Assembly: GCA_949840885.1 (NCBI GenBank)
Contig: CATKYJ010000017.1
Span: 23,824-87,823, forward strand
Length of the DNA stretch: 64,000 nucleotides
From: an uncultured Acetatifactor sp.
Lineage (GTDB): Bacteria > Bacillota > Clostridia > Lachnospirales > Lachnospiraceae
Direction: 5' to 3'
Part shown: positions 31,516 to 38,483 of the stretch, piece by piece
How positions within the stretch are numbered: the stretch's first letter is position 1
How the letters are laid out: every line of letters starts with the position of its first letter
Notes under the pieces: generated by a model
What the model was told of the DNA's origin: nothing
Seen by the model: only the letters and a program-made list of their open reading frames with translations
The model's database searches: none
Position numbers and translations under genes: made by a program

Positions 31516-32561
31516 TCTCCAACGGAAGAAACGGAAGAGTTGAATATTCCGGGACACAGTATGTAAATCCGTCCGCTGGTACGAAGAAGCTGTGTATTCG
31601 GACCGGGACAGGGCCGAATGATGTCATCAGATATGGTCTGACCACGAAATCCAGCGCTTCCGCTTATTGCGGACTTAGGATGCGTATTGACGGAAATGTT
31701 GCATATATTGGCAGGAGCGGATCAAAGAGCGTGTCCAGAACGGAAATTGGGACGAAATCGGTGTTCACGTCCGTGTCTACCTCAGTATCCTCTTTAAGTT
31801 CGTCCAAGACTTCGAAAACGGAAAGCTATCAGACCACAACAACGGGCCGTTCTGTAGTACAGGAAACTGTATGGGGCACTTCGGCGGAAACGCAGGTCTC
31901 TACCTTTTTGCGGACGGTGTCTTCGACTTCGTCATCAACGTATTCTACAACATACACGCATAGGACTTCGACATCAAAGTCTGGTACAGTTAAGGTAAGT
32001 TTAAATACATTTACCGTTGCCGCGGGCTATAAGTCGTATTCCACGGTAAAAACAAGTATCCTTACCTCGTCAGGAACAGCATCGAAAACGATTGGCTATG
32101 GGTCTGTTTCTGGAACGGAGAGAGGAGCCGGAATAGACGGGCTGGTTGGAAATGTGTCGACCACGAGGCTGTCTGGAACAAACACTTTTAGCACACTATC
32201 TAGTTATACCTATAATTATTATACAACGTATCATGAAACGATTTCCAGACTTAATTCGTCCAGGACCACTATGTACCAAACGCAGAAGTCAACATGGGGA
32301 TGGACATCAACGCGCAGTGACGATTATCTGGCAAAGCTTAACTACTCCAGTTCGGTACGGTATTCATACACTACTACAAAGCAGGCATCGAAACTATCCA
32401 CAAAGGAGATCTCGGTCCAGATTAGTACAACGTCACAAAGCGTTGGTACGGTAACAATAGATTTTGTGACCTCCGTTTCAAGTACGACAAGCAGCAGTGC
32501 GAGTCAGACGGTGGAGATTACAACATCGTCTAGCTTTCTGGAGGATAATTTCGATTTATGA
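31503..32561 (+). CDS. Ser/Thr-rich tail protein, likely glycosylation target
   Basis: 352 residues, ATG 31503 inside the glycosyltransferase 3' end. By count 73 Ser and 66 Thr, about 39 percent. Residues 1-75 are less biased (GYLVSNGRNGRVEYSGTQYV, RYGLTTKSSASAYCGLRMRI) and may attach to the tail. The remainder has long Ser/Thr runs with Tyr and few large hydrophobics (SVSTSVSSLSSSKTSKTES). Composition resembles a mucin-like fibre. No known receptor-binding domain is visible. Base composition is lower in G+C than its neighbours. Confidence 0.8.
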   Translation: MGYLVSNGRNGRVEYSGTQYVNPSAGTKKLCIRTGTGPNDVIRYGLTTKSSASAYCGLRMRIDGNVAYIGRSGSKSVSRTEIGTKSVFTSVSTSVSSLSSSKTSKTESYQTTTTGRSVVQETVWGTSAETQVSTFLRTVSSTSSSTYSTTYTHRTSTSKSGTVKVSLNTFTVAAGYKSYSTVKTSILTSSGTASKTIGYGSVSGTERGAGIDGLVGNVSTTRLSGTNTFSTLSSYTYNYYTTYHETISRLNSSRTTMYQTQKSTWGWTSTRSDDYLAKLNYSSSVRYSYTTTKQASKLSTKEISVQISTTSQSVGTVTIDFVTSVSSTTSSSASQTVEITTSSSFLEDNFDL

Positions 32562-32647
32562 AATCGAAGAAAGGGATGCATATATGCAGATGACAAGGGC
32601 AGCAGGAGGCAAATTTGTCCCTATAATTTTAGGAAGGAGTTGAGGCT

Positions 32648-33658
32648 ATGGCACAGATAGAGGTCTTGTTAGAGAGACAGCTGCTATCAATACAGAATCA
32701 GGAGATTATTTCTAGTGGAGACATAAGCTACGACACATGCAAGTTTTCTTTTGATGATACATGGGATGGGTTCACGAAGACAGGGGTCTTCTACCAGGAC
32801 AAGAAAAATGTCCAATATGCGGTGCTGGGAGGCGATGGGAGCTGCAGGATTCCGGCGCAGGCCATGGGCAGGGAAGGGAATATGTACATTGGCGTGTTTG
32901 GGGTCAGCGGATCCAGTGTGATGACGTCGACGGTAGAAAGGATATATATCCGGCAGGGAGCCATATCAGGTGATACGGTCAGCACCGAGCCCAGCGATGA
33001 CGTGTTCCTGGCCATTATTGCGCAGTACCAACGCATGGCGGAAATGATGCAGGGATACGATGCCACAGCGGCTGAGCTCTCAAGGATGCTGCACGACCTG
33101 AACGCCTATGACGTAACGGAGGTTCTCGGAAAGCTGAAGAAAGTCGAGGACGCCATAAGGGCGGTACAGGATGAATGTGCTTCTGCAATAGGGGGACTGA
33201 GGTTCGGAATGGATGCGGACGGAAACTGGGGATACATCGTTCCGGAAAGCGAGGACGTCATTGCGTTTGGGAGCAGCAGAACAGAGGAGCCTGGGGAGTC
33301 CCTTAAGACATATCAATGGCAGACTGTGGAATGTAATGGCAACTTCGTAGAGGGTGACAGATCATGGACCGCAGATGTCATGGGCAGTGGCGCGGAAAAT
33401 AAGATGAGCCTGTTCCTGGCCATCAAGGTGCCGGAACCTTGCAAGGCGATTATGGATTTGTACAAAGGCTCGGCTTGTTCTCTTTCTGTATATTTTAATG
33501 ATGAAGAAGCCTATGAAGACACTGCATCTAAGGAAGACGACATTCGGAAAGTCCTGCAGCTTGTGAAAGGGGTCAATTACATTTTTTTGGAGTGCTGGCG
33601 TAACAGTGCGGCTGACGGAAATGATGTGTCGATTTCATTCTCGCCAATAGTTGCATAA
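32648..33658 (+). CDS. Baseplate upper protein (BppU-like) / tail fibre protein
   Basis: 336 residues, ATG 32648 behind AGGAAGGAGTTGAGGCT. The N-terminal BppU-like domain reads FSFDDTWDGFTKTGVFYQDK, SCRIPAQAMGREGNMYIGVF, TSTVERIYIRQGAISGDTV. A coiled middle (AEMMQGYDATAAELSRMLHD, VTEVLGKLKKVEDAIRAVQD) and a linker GLRFGMDADGNWGYI lead to a C-terminal beta domain that may bind the receptor. A similar GLSFGQDGEGKWGYI linker is found in Tal, suggesting a shared exchangeable module. Confidence 0.82.
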   Translation: MAQIEVLLERQLLSIQNQEIISSGDISYDTCKFSFDDTWDGFTKTGVFYQDKKNVQYAVLGGDGSCRIPAQAMGREGNMYIGVFGVSGSSVMTSTVERIYIRQGAISGDTVSTEPSDDVFLAIIAQYQRMAEMMQGYDATAAELSRMLHDLNAYDVTEVLGKLKKVEDAIRAVQDECASAIGGLRFGMDADGNWGYIVPESEDVIAFGSSRTEEPGESLKTYQWQTVECNGNFVEGDRSWTADVMGSGAENKMSLFLAIKVPEPCKAIMDLYKGSACSLSVYFNDEEAYEDTASKEDDIRKVLQLVKGVNYIFLECWRNSAADGNDVSISFSPIVA

Positions 33659-33690
33659 TGTCGAACATTCATGACAGGAGGGAAAAATAT

Positions 33691-34161
33691 ATGAATAAAG
33701 CAAAAATAGCTGTAACTGCTGCAGTGTCAGCGCTTATGGGCTGGCTGGGTATCCTGGCCGTGCCGGTATTTCTAATGGTCGGCTGTAATGTGATTGACTA
33801 TGCCACGGGACTGCTGGCCGTGCCGTACAGGACGGAGACAATCAGCAGCTATAAGGGCATCAGGGGAATCATAAAGAAGGTGTGCCAGTGGCTGCTGGTT
33901 CTGGTGGGAGCATGGGTCGACATCCTGATCAACTATGCTATCGAGTGTGCCGGCATTGACTTTGCGATTCCCTTTGTGGTCGCCACTATAGTAGCGGTAT
34001 GGCTTGTGGTCAATGAGATTATCAGCATCCTGGAGAACATGCTGGATATCGGCGTCCGTATGCCCCCGTTCCTGCTTCCCATTGTGAAGTACATTCGGAA
34101 ACAGGTGGAGGACAAAGCCAAAGTTGCTGATGAAAAGGAGGATGGGGATTATGAGGATTAA
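33691..34161 (+). CDS. Phage holin, Cph1/holin_4 family
   Basis: 156 residues from ATG 33691, behind ACAGGAGGGAAAAATAT; an in-frame ATG at 33658 lacks a site. Membrane segments at about 5-45 (AVTAAVSALMGWLGILAVPV, FLMVGCNVIDYATGLLA), 60-85 (VCQWLLVLVGAWVDILINYA) and 90-118 (IPFVVATIVAVWLVVNEIIS) separated by YKGIRGIIKK, characteristic of phage_holin_4. Charged C-terminus. It permeabilises the membrane for the amidase that follows. Confidence 0.92.
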   Translation: MNKAKIAVTAAVSALMGWLGILAVPVFLMVGCNVIDYATGLLAVPYRTETISSYKGIRGIIKKVCQWLLVLVGAWVDILINYAIECAGIDFAIPFVVATIVAVWLVVNEIISILENMLDIGVRMPPFLLPIVKYIRKQVEDKAKVADEKEDGDYED

Positions 34162-34876
34162 TGTACATGCTGGGCATAATGCGGATGGGAGAGTAGCTTG
34201 CGGGGCAATTGGCTTTATAAGGGAGTCTACGGAGGCACGGCGTGTGAAAGATGCGGTGATTGCCATGCTCCGGCAGCTTGGCCACACGGTATACGACTGT
34301 ACAATAGATAATGCATCAGGAGTTAATGACAATCTGCGTAAGATCGTAGCACTCTGTAATGCGCATGAGGTGGATCTGGATGTGAGCATCCATCTTAATT
34401 CCGGGGCAAAAGACCATACCGGGAACGGAAAAACTACAGGGGTGGAAGTGTATGTATACAATTCTTCCGGCAAAGCGAAAGCCTATGCGGAAAAGGTGTG
34501 CCGGGCTATTGCTGGACTGGGCTTTAAAAATCGCGGGGTGAAATACAGCACAGGCCTGTATGTGCTCCGGAACACAAAGTCACCTGCTATGCTGGTGGAA
34601 TGCTGTTTTGTCGATGATAAGGACGATGTACAACTCTACGATTGCCAGAAGATGGCAGAGGCAATTGTCTTTGGCATCACTGGCCAGCGGGTACAGGTAC
34701 AGCAGCCTGATGCCGACCAGGAGCCGATGGCTCCTGGGGAAGAGACGGCAGTTGGTGATAATAGGCGGCTGAAACGGGTGCAGCTGGGAGCTTATTACGT
34801 CACAAGCAATGCCGAAGCTGTGCTTGCGAGGGCAAAGGCGGCAGGGTTTGACGATGCAATTATTGTCAACGCATAA
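34151..34876 (+). CDS. Endolysin: N-acetylmuramoyl-L-alanine amidase (amidase_3)
   Basis: 241 residues, ATG 34151 behind AAGGAGGATGGGGATT, overlapping the holin by 11 bases. Zinc ligands in NVHAGHN, the Glu of FIRESTEARR and the His of DVSIHLNSGA; catalytic Glu in AMLVECCFVDD. A Pro/Glu-rich linker leads to a SPOR-like C-terminal module (LKRVQLGAYYVTSNAEAVLA, RAKAAGFDDAIIV) for wall binding. Cleaves the amide bond between MurNAc and the stem peptide at lysis. Confidence 0.94.
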   Translation: MRINVHAGHNADGRVACGAIGFIRESTEARRVKDAVIAMLRQLGHTVYDCTIDNASGVNDNLRKIVALCNAHEVDLDVSIHLNSGAKDHTGNGKTTGVEVYVYNSSGKAKAYAEKVCRAIAGLGFKNRGVKYSTGLYVLRNTKSPAMLVECCFVDDKDDVQLYDCQKMAEAIVFGITGQRVQVQQPDADQEPMAPGEETAVGDNRRLKRVQLGAYYVTSNAEAVLARAKAAGFDDAIIVNA

Positions 34877-34885
34877 ATATATGAT

Positions 34886-34908
34886 GGAGGCAGGGCAATC
34901 CTGCCTCC
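34886..34908 (+). terminator. Hairpin behind endolysin
   Basis: GGAGGCAGG / CCTGCCTCC, perfect 9-bp arms with a five-base loop, ten bases after the endolysin stop. No T tract follows, so termination efficiency is uncertain. Confidence 0.5.
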
Positions 34909-34994
34909 AATAGCTGAAATTTCAGATGTCTCACTTTTGTCTCATATACTACTATAAAAGCCTATATTTTCACATGATTCTGGTAAAATATACT

Positions 34995-35040
34995 CTGACT
35001 CTTAATCAGGGTGTCCAGGGTTCGAGCCCCTGATGGCGCA
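34995..35040 (+). repeat. attR: 3' part of tRNA-Lys(CUU), copy 1
   Basis: The sequence runs from the anticodon arm (CTGACTCTTAATCAG) through variable loop, T arm (AGGGTTCGAGCCCCT) to the acceptor end TGATGGCGCA. It lacks the D arm and 5' half, so it is an att fragment, not a gene. Followed by about 50 bp (TTGTAAGGACTG..., ending GGTTCTTTTTTT) shared with copy 2 and partly with copy 3. Confidence 0.85.
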
Positions 35041-35258
35041 TTGTAAGGACTGTTTTTGAGGACATATGAGCCTTGGGGACGGTTCTTTTTTTGTGGCCGG
35101 AGGAGGACGCGGAAAAAATCAGGTAGTGCCGGCGGGCATGGGAGATAACGGATAAGAGAGTGGAAAAAGACGGAAAGACGACTGCAGAACCAGGCCGAAA
35201 ACCGATAAAGAAAATCCGGAAACGGAACCTGCAGGGCCATATCAAGGCGACATGGCAG

Positions 35259-36167
35259 TCAGGACTCCGCGCCCGGATCCGAAAGCCCCAACTTGTCCAA
35301 GTGGGATATGGAATCGCGGCTTGCTATGACCTCATAGGCAAAGTGGAGGTAGCGTCTGGTGGTTTCAACGTCCTCATGGCCCATGATGTACATGAGGCGA
35401 TATATGTCCACTTGACCCTTGTGCTCATATTGATCAATGCAGTAATTGGTGGCGAAGTTGTGTCGGAGTTTATGGGAAGAAAGCTCAAAGGGCAGGCAGC
35501 CAGCCAGTTTGGCAACCATTAGCTTAACGGCATTCCCGGTCAGGGGCTCTCCGCGGCGGTTTACAAAGAGCACATCCGAACGATAAGGACACATGGCAAC
35601 ATAGCCTTTCATGAAACGCTGTGTCAGGAGGCCCAGCGGAACCGTGCGCTCCTTATCGCCCTTACCACGAACAACCATCCGGTTATCGGCATAGGATATC
35701 CGGGAGCGGCGGAGCGTACAGACTTCAGACTGGCGCAGGCCGCTGTCATACATGAGGGCGATAATGCATTTATTGCGCAGAACCATCCAGTCGGACTCCG
35801 CAGTAATAGAGCCAAAGATGGCACTGACCTCCGGTTCCGTGTAGATACGAACCTCGCGTTTTGGAGACTTTGGCACTTTCACTTTCCTGGCATCATAGGA
35901 CGCTCCATACTCCGCCTGGGCCCAGCGGAGGAATATTTTCACATGCCGTACGTAAGTAGACCGGGTGGAGCGGCTAAGGGGCCTCTTCAGGAGCCGCAGG
36001 ATATACTGCTGGACATCTTCCTGACGCACATCCGGAAACGGCCTGGAGGGGCCCACAAAGGCCACGAAAGGGGAAACAAAGTCCCTATAGGCAGTTATGG
36101 TCTTATGGGACAGATCGGAAAGCTGTCTTGACAGGATGAAGTTGTCAAATGCTTCCTGAACCGTCAT
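35259..36167 (-). CDS. Tyrosine recombinase (XerC/D-like integrase)
   Basis: 302 residues, ATG 36165-36167. Core-binding domain TVQEAFDNFILSRQLSDLSH, YRDFVSPFVAFVGPS; catalytic domain with Arg in DSGLRQSEVCTL, Lys in VVRGKGDKERTVP, His-x-x-Arg in SSHKLRHNFATN, His in IMGHEDVETTRRY and nucleophile Tyr in TRRYLHFA. No arm-type domain, so simple att sites are expected. The start overlaps the rep stop by four bases, so rep and int form one leftward operon. It should act on the tRNA-Lys repeats on either side. A truncated close relative lies at 38484-38653. Confidence 0.93.
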   Translation of the reverse strand: MTVQEAFDNFILSRQLSDLSHKTITAYRDFVSPFVAFVGPSRPFPDVRQEDVQQYILRLLKRPLSRSTRSTYVRHVKIFLRWAQAEYGASYDARKVKVPKSPKREVRIYTEPEVSAIFGSITAESDWMVLRNKCIIALMYDSGLRQSEVCTLRRSRISYADNRMVVRGKGDKERTVPLGLLTQRFMKGYVAMCPYRSDVLFVNRRGEPLTGNAVKLMVAKLAGCLPFELSSHKLRHNFATNYCIDQYEHKGQVDIYRLMYIMGHEDVETTRRYLHFAYEVIASRDSISHLDKLGLSDPGAES

Positions 36168-37240
36168 ATGGCACCCCGCTTATCGAATGGAGCAACGACG
36201 CCAGGAGAGAGCGGCAGAAAGGAGTCCCTGCAGGAGAGCCCCGCATTGCGAATCATATCGGAGCAGTCTTTGTATTTAGACATAGGCAGGGAGAACCGAT
36301 GAAAGCCGGAATCATCTTTCCAGTGATACATAACGGTACGAATACGCCTGCGAAGTTGGTCAAAGGTTTCAATGGAACGCTCCGACATATCCTGGACATT
36401 CCGGTTATAGACCTGTTCCGGAGCATAAACACTGGTCAGATGAACCTCATTCCAGAGGGTAGAGACATTATGATAGCGCGCATGAACATCCGAAACATAT
36501 ATGTCCAGCAGGGTAAGTAGAAAGTTATAGGGGAACTGTCCCCGATATTCATCCATGAAGAGCACAGGCTGGCACATGTAGCCGTCAAAGCAACCGTTAC
36601 CATAGTCGGTCATGAAGTAGACCTGGTCAGGGCCGTATTTCTCTAAAAGGGAATTGGAGAAATAGGACTTGCCAGAACCACTCTGCCCAAAGTGCCAAAC
36701 CACATCAACCTCGCGGGTATGTCCGACATCCTGACGGCACTTGTCACGGTAAGCGGAGACTATGATATCCTCATATCTGCGATAAGAGAGGGACATGGCC
36801 ATGATTTCTCTAGGAGACTTACCGGAATTCAAGAGTTCCTCTATGACCTCCAAATCCCTGCGCTGACCCTGGCAACCCTTAATCTCGCCATGCCGGGAAG
36901 TGGCAATAACCTTTTCGCCTTTCTCCTCAAACTTACCGCGCTTATTGATATAATCTTCAGCTTGTTCCTTACTGCCTTTTGTAGGTTCAAAATGCGTGCC
37001 TGGAGCATAACTATTCTTCACTGCAGAGAACCGCATGGTCTTTACGTCCTCCAGAACCATGTGCACATGCTTCAGGCCATCGGCAGAGATGCAGTAAATC
37101 CAAGCACCAGTCCGAGAGGGACTGACAGATATCCATTCATCACGGAGCCTGTCAATAATCTCTTGGGGAGTGCCGGAATACCCATGTTCCTCCGGATTAT
37201 TAAATACGCAGAACCAGCTTTTTGTTACTACGTCATTCAT
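36164..37240 (-). CDS. rep: CRESS-type replication initiator: HUH endonuclease plus SF3 helicase
   Basis: 358 residues, ATG 37238-37240 behind GAAAGGAGTCGCTCTTGT. Motif I KSWFCVFNNPEEHG, HUH motif II GLKHVHMVLED, motif III with nicking Tyr AEDYINKRGK. Helicase: Walker A HFGQSGSGKSYF, Walker B PVLFMDEYRGQF, motif C region HLTSVYAPEQVY. This two-domain order is that of Reps of geminivirus/circovirus-like viruses and their bacterial plasmid relatives. It would nick the origin at 37408 and unwind the replicon for rolling-circle replication. Complete, no broken motif. Confidence 0.93.
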   Translation of the reverse strand: MNDVVTKSWFCVFNNPEEHGYSGTPQEIIDRLRDEWISVSPSRTGAWIYCISADGLKHVHMVLEDVKTMRFSAVKNSYAPGTHFEPTKGSKEQAEDYINKRGKFEEKGEKVIATSRHGEIKGCQGQRRDLEVIEELLNSGKSPREIMAMSLSYRRYEDIIVSAYRDKCRQDVGHTREVDVVWHFGQSGSGKSYFSNSLLEKYGPDQVYFMTDYGNGCFDGYMCQPVLFMDEYRGQFPYNFLLTLLDIYVSDVHARYHNVSTLWNEVHLTSVYAPEQVYNRNVQDMSERSIETFDQLRRRIRTVMYHWKDDSGFHRFSLPMSKYKDCSDMIRNAGLSCRDSFLPLSPGVVAPFDKRGAI

Positions 37241-37296
37241 ACAAGAGCGACTCCTTTCATAACAGAAAATCTAAAATGATGTCAATTTTTATGTTT

Positions 37297-37427
37297 GTAA
37301 CGAAGTTGTAACCGAAGTCGGTTACAAAATGGAGTGAGTAAAATCAAGGGCTTAAGGGCATTTGTAACGTGTAACGAAGTCGGGGGTCCTAAAGGGTTGC
37401 ACGAAAGTAGTACTACTGTCACCCCAC
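37297..37427. promoter_or_regulatory. Predicted rolling-circle origin: iterons plus hairpin with nonanucleotide
   Basis: Iterons GTAACGAAGTTG (37297), GTAACCGAAGTCGG (37308) and GTAACGAAGTCGGGGG (37371); the second forms a 7-bp-arm palindrome ending at 37325. Downstream, GGGTTGCA and TGTCACCC form an imperfect 8-bp stem whose loop holds TAGTACTAC (37408-37416), one base from the circovirus nonanucleotide TAGTATTAC. Placed in the intergenic space upstream of rep, as in CRESS replicons. Confidence 0.72.
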
Positions 37428-37454
37428 TTTTTTGGAAAAAGGAGAAAAAATAAA

Positions 37455-37721
37455 ATGCCATCAAATTTACCAGTTATCAAGGCTAACACATCATACGAAA
37501 ATATCTCCAAAATGAAAGTAATAGCAAAACAAAATAAAAGAAGTATTGCAAAAGAGTTGGAATGGCTTATCGAAAAACATATAGAGGAGTACGAAAAAGA
37601 ACATGGAGAAATAAAGACTCTAGTAACAATAACCACAGACAAAGACACAAATTTTACGGAAAAAGCAAAGGAAAGCTTTAATCTAGGTTTTGAAAAAGGT
37701 ACAGGAAAAAACAAAGACTAA
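37455..37721 (+). CDS. Ribbon-helix-helix (CopG/Arc-like) protein
   Basis: 88 residues, ATG 37455 behind AAAAAGGAGAAAAAATAAA. LPVIKANTSYENISKMKVIA, KQNKRSIAKELEWLIEKHIE is a ribbon-helix-helix fold; the rest is a Lys/Glu/Thr-rich tail. Divergent from rep across the origin, it is well placed to repress rep and set copy number. A-T-rich codon use differs from the prophage next door. Confidence 0.78.
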   Translation: MPSNLPVIKANTSYENISKMKVIAKQNKRSIAKELEWLIEKHIEEYEKEHGEIKTLVTITTDKDTNFTEKAKESFNLGFEKGTGKNKD

Positions 37722-37729
37722 AATACCAG

Positions 37730-37831
37730 ATGTGGGAACCATTTAAACCAGACGATGATTATAACATATATCCATCAGATGAAGATTCACCATTTGAGGA
37801 GAGATATAAAAACGCTGGTAACGATAATTAA
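37730..37831 (+). CDS. Possible 33-aa acidic peptide
   Basis: ATG 37730, eight bases after the CopG-like stop. MWEPFKPDDDYNIYPSDEDS and an Asp/Asn-rich end. No ribosome site is seen, so expression would rely on coupling. A strong leftward terminator follows directly. Confidence 0.35.
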   Translation: MWEPFKPDDDYNIYPSDEDSPFEERYKNAGNDN

Positions 37832-37836
37832 AAAAA

Positions 37837-37868
37837 CACCCTGCGGAGCCGGACAGTGCCGCAGGGTG
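37837..37868 (-). terminator. Strong hairpin terminator
   Basis: CACCCTGCGG / CCGCAGGGTG, perfect 10-bp arms, with an A run on its left (T run on the minus transcript) and a shorter A run on its right. Reads best as a leftward terminator that insulates the CopG/rep region from the toxin locus. Confidence 0.75.
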
Positions 37869-37928
37869 AAAAAACGTAGCAAGGCGGCCGCCAGCAGACA
37901 AAAAAGTGTAGAACAATGTCAGATCATG

Positions 37929-37937
37929 TGATATAAT
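37929..37937 (+). promoter_or_regulatory. Extended -10 promoter of the toxin
   Basis: TGATATAAT: TG, one base, TATAAT (37932-37937). No good -35 at 17 bp, as usual for extended -10 promoters. The transcript would carry the 32-aa toxin frame 43 bases on. Confidence 0.65.
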
Positions 37938-37985
37938 GTCCATGTTGCCCGAACCGAAACCCAGGCAATGGGAGGAGGTGAAGCA

Positions 37986-38084
37986 ATGGAGATACTTATC
38001 AACTTTCTCGTGTCGGTCACGGCCGGTATAGTCTGTCTATATATCGGCAAATGGCTTGACAGGCACGACCCGGGTAACAAATAA
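37986..38084 (+). CDS. Fst/TxpA-like type I toxin, 32 aa
   Basis: ATG 37986 behind GGGAGGAGGTGAAGC. One membrane helix (ILINFLVSVTAGIVCLYIG) and a charged end KWLDRHDPGNK, closely matching the layout of Fst/PepA-type plasmid toxins, which end in a short polar WLD-type tail. A convergent RNA with a 12-nt antisense match to the translation start lies downstream. It probably kills or slows cells that lose the element. Confidence 0.75.
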   Translation: MEILINFLVSVTAGIVCLYIGKWLDRHDPGNK

Positions 38085-38110
38085 AAGCCTGGCGGACTCT
38101 TCACCGCCCG

Positions 38111-38194
38111 AAAAAACGAAGAAGAGCCCCCAAGGTGTCACCAGCACCGAGGGGGCTCATTCTTTTGCAATGGACTTATCAACTTCCTCTGTCT
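38111..38194 (-). ncRNA. Antisense antitoxin RNA (par RNA II-like)
   Basis: Predicted from a perfect-spaced minus-strand promoter to the shared bidirectional hairpin, ~84 nt. It contains the complement of ACTTATCAACTT (38174-38185), which is repeated identically at 37994-38005 inside the toxin start region, so the RNA can pair there in trans, besides overlapping the toxin mRNA 3' end. This is the pAD1 par design: convergent RNAs, shared terminator, direct repeats. Confidence 0.7.
38124..38166. terminator. Shared bidirectional terminator of toxin and antitoxin RNA
   Basis: GAGCCCCC (38124-38131) and GGGGGCTC (38151-38158), with T-rich ATTCTTTT on the right and an A run (38111-38116) on the left. 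Confidence 0.82.
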
Positions 38195-38200
38195 GAGGAC

Positions 38201-38229
38201 ATTATAGCATATGCATTTTACGATTACAA
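38201..38229 (-). promoter_or_regulatory. Promoter of antitoxin RNA
   Basis: Minus strand TTGTAA (complement of 38224-38229), 17 bp, TATAAT (complement of 38201-38206). Stronger-looking than the toxin promoter, as expected for a labile antitoxin RNA made in excess. The same -35/-10 pair drives the antitoxin candidate at 564-592. Confidence 0.78.
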
Positions 38230-38268
38230 GATACAAAAATTAATATTCAGGAAGAAAAAGTCCCCGAC

Positions 38269-38476
38269 GTTACAATTCATGGCCTAGCCGATAAAGAAAA
38301 ACCTCGCAGAAATTGATTGCGAGGTTTTTTGCATGGTTACTTAAAAATCGAATAAGCAGTCTGAATACAGGAACCATGTAACTCTTAATCAGGGTGTCCA
38401 GGGTTCGAGCCCCTGATGGCGCATTGTAAGGACTGTTTTTGAGGACATATGAGCCTTGGGGACGGTTCTTTTTTTG
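38269..38476 (+). repeat. tRNA-Lys 3'-end att repeat, copy 2, with flanks
   Basis: Core 38381-38423 is identical to copy 1 over 43 bp. The left flank (from 38269) includes a terminator-like hairpin AACCTCGCA / TGCGAGGTTTTTT and is shared with copy 3; the right flank (TTGTAAGGACTG ... GGTTCTTTTTTT) is shared with copies 1 and 3. No intact tRNA is present. Confidence 0.88.
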
Positions 38477-38483
38477 GCGTGTG

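Larger units (their letters stand above)
1..35040. mobile_element. Prophage, siphovirus type, left end outside window
   Basis: The block contains a complete late module (terminase, portal, protease, capsid, connectors, tape measure, tail tip, holin, amidase) preceded by lysogeny and replication genes and an integrase at the left edge. The right end coincides with a 46-bp piece identical to the 3' part of a tRNA-Lys(CUU) gene, which I read as attR. The left attachment site and the rest of the integrase are outside the window. The structural set fits an HK97-fold, long-tailed phage; the 897-residue tape measure predicts a medium-length tail. No essential late gene looks broken, so the prophage may be functional. 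Confidence 0.93.
35041..38423. mobile_element. Integrative CRESS-Rep element in tRNA-Lys site
   Basis: A 3.4-kb unit bounded by tRNA-Lys 3'-end copies at 34995-35040 and 38381-38423. It contains a tyrosine recombinase and Rep on the minus strand, an origin-like region, a CopG-like gene on the plus strand and a type I toxin-antitoxin locus at its right end. This is the composition of an integrative plasmid replicating by rolling circle. Bacterial plasmids with CRESS-type Reps (pCRESS groups) are known from Firmicutes; this one is integrated next to a prophage using the same site. Confidence 0.82.

Noticed and set aside
32584..32643. 19-codon frame between the Ser/Thr-rich and BppU-like genes
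   Set aside because: No ribosome site and no recognisable similarity; too short to support.
34995..35040. A complete tRNA-Lys gene
   Set aside because: Only the part from the anticodon arm to the 3' end is present; D arm and 5' acceptor strand are missing. The same applies at 38381 and 41077.
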